From Welwitschia mirabilis (Eukaryota > Gnetophyta > Gnetopsida > Welwitschiales), in NCBI GenBank assembly GCA_051453625.1, contig JBOZIK010000001.1, positions 156,002,701-156,043,915 on the forward strand: a stretch of DNA of 41,215 bases, in the 5' to 3' direction. This document shows, one piece after another, positions 40,301-41,215 of this stretch (the first letter of the stretch is position 1; every line of letters starts with the position of its first letter). A model generated the notes under the pieces. The model was not told the DNA's origin and ran no database searches. It worked only from the letters and a program-made list of their open reading frames with translations. A program made the translations under genes and the position numbers.

Positions 40301-40967
40301 GCTCTTCACACTAATGTTGGTAAGTATTAGTCATAAGAGAAAAACCTTTAGGATGATAAACGTTACAAGCCACAAATGAATAAATGGAACCCCTAATCAG
40401 AAGTTGGATCTTGACTTATTCCCACCTAGAAAACGTGCTTTGAAGAATAAATGGTGATATAGGTTGAAGGAGGGAATTTATGGAGAGGCGATATACAAAG
40501 GTAGGATGATGATCAAAGGCTTTGCTCCAAAACACTGCATTGATTTCATTATTTCATTGAAATTTCTCTTTTGTTGTTTAATACTCTTAATACTCTTCCA
40601 TATTTATTATTTTGGCTATGGTCATGTAGACATTTGGAACTTAAGCAACTTGATACAGACTATAGCCTTGCATGGCAATTTAGATGGAAAGCTTTTTAAA
40701 AGATCCTAATCTTGTAGGTTAAGAAGAATCTTATATCAGTTAAAGTATGTTCCTAGGTAGTGGTATAGAAAATTTGACCATTTCAGGCAAGAACAAAAGT
40801 ACTAGCCTTGTCAAGGGAGCATTATGTGTACTTGAATAGGACATCAAAGGGAAGCATTATCATCTTGTTACTCTACATAGATGATATGTTCATCACAGGA
40901 ACTAATCTTGGTCAAATACATAGGTTGGAGACCCAAATGGCATGACATTTCGTCACTGATGGTCTTT
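40301..40967 (+). pseudogene. Copia-D reverse transcriptase fragment
   Basis: KRALKNKW, KGRMMIKGFAPKHCIDF (40464 onwards), a decayed TIALHGNLDG block near 40670, VPR-WYRKFDHF near 40750 and IILLLYIDDMFITGTN (near 40860-40905) follow the order of Tork-type RT. The catalytic Y-I-D-D is intact at 40874-40885. The reading breaks at about 40967 where the fold-back repeat begins, so the thumb and RNase H are absent. Confidence 0.7.
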
Positions 40968-41160
40968 GCCATAGTTTTGAAATGCGGAGCGGAATCGCGA
41001 TTCCGGCGATTCAGAATCGCGATTCCCAAAAAAATGATCCGATTTGCCCCGTAAGCATTTTTTTGGGAATCGCGATTCCGCCTCTAGAATTGCAATTCCT
41101 ATGATTGGAATCGCGATTCCTGCGATTCCGCGATTCTGGAATCGCCGCCTTGAAAAATCA
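40968..41160. repeat. Fold-back repeat built from GGAATCGCGATTCC palindromes
   Basis: GAATCGCGATTC occurs four times in about 130 bp, with further half copies. A perfect 23-bp inverted repeat has arms 41014-41036 and 41056-41078 and a 19-nt loop. The outer edges (TTTTGAAATGCGG near 40973 and CCGCCTTGAAAAATC near 41145) are also roughly complementary. It interrupts Copia-D RT. It is probably a non-autonomous DNA transposon; I cannot assign the superfamily. Confidence 0.6.
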
Positions 41161-41215
41161 GTTTAAAAAGGGCCCACACGTGCAAAAACCGACAGAATTT
41201 TGCATTTTTCTCAGT

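Larger units (their letters stand above)
35467..40967 (+). mobile_element. Copia-D: degraded Tork/Tnt1-like element
   Basis: The order is 5' LTR (35467-35879), PBS (35882), leader interrupted by a solo LTR, gag, protease, integrase and RT up to the Y-I-D-D box. It ends at about 40967 where a fold-back repeat begins. Coding sequence is heavily shifted. RT and gag wording fits the Tork lineage and not A/B/C. RNase H and the 3' LTR are not present before the window ends. Confidence 0.75.

Overview
This window is eukaryotic, almost certainly from a repeat-rich flowering plant. It is AT-rich, has no bacterial gene organisation, and nearly all of it is old, nested LTR retrotransposons: Ty1/copia pol domains on both strands, a non-coding LTR element with a primer-binding site of the Athila/Tat type, a scrap of Ty3/gypsy, a MITE and a fold-back repeat. 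I cannot name the species. No intact host gene is visible. All coding sequences are pseudogenes with stops, frameshifts and, in places, lost catalytic residues.

Layout. (1) 1-16574, plus strand: Copia-A, a SIRE/Maximus-like element (gag with UBN2-like region and CCHC knuckles, protease, integrase, RT, RNase H, an extra ORF after pol, purine tract, 3' LTR). Its RT is split by (2) 3249-12111, minus strand: a non-coding element arranged LTR-internal-LTR-internal-LTR with a near-perfect 5-bp target duplication. (3) 16575-17204: proline/serine-rich copia-like remnant. (4) 17205-21270: two minus-strand LTRs (G and H) bounded by the same 5-bp repeat TAGAG; between them lie plus-strand Copia-E RT/RNase H with its 3' LTR and a plus-strand LTR (F). 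(5) 21311-26551, minus: Copia-B. (6) 26552-32072, minus: Copia-C. Both are relatives of A with the same extra ORF, and both lack everything upstream of integrase. (7) 32073-35466: a gypsy RT/RNase H fragment, two exon-like minus-strand segments, unassigned AT-rich DNA and a 453-bp MITE. (8) 35467-40967, plus: Copia-D (Tork/Tnt1-like), with a solo LTR (35985-37105, exact CATAG target duplication) in its leader. (9) 40968-41160: a fold-back repeat built from GGAATCGCGATTCC palindromes.

The most interesting system is the A/B/C family. Each copy carries a third ORF of about 340-360 codons after pol, in the position of the env-like gene of SIRE-type elements. Degenerate copies of the palindrome GGACGTCC cluster in two places: in the LTR promoter region upstream of a TATA box, and again between pol and the third ORF just ahead of a pyrimidine-rich leader. 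This suggests a second, internal promoter for the third ORF that reuses the LTR control motif. A perfect 15-bp inverted repeat (in copy B) and a second purine tract lie between the third ORF and the 3' LTR.

Assembly notes. Two of the N runs (10725-11472 and 38380-39069) look like false gaps: their flanks repeat each other (76 bp with one mismatch, and 7 bp exact), and closing them gives consistent LTR length and domain order. The two 100-N runs (3559-3658, 20558-20657) look like placeholder gaps hiding more than 100 bp.
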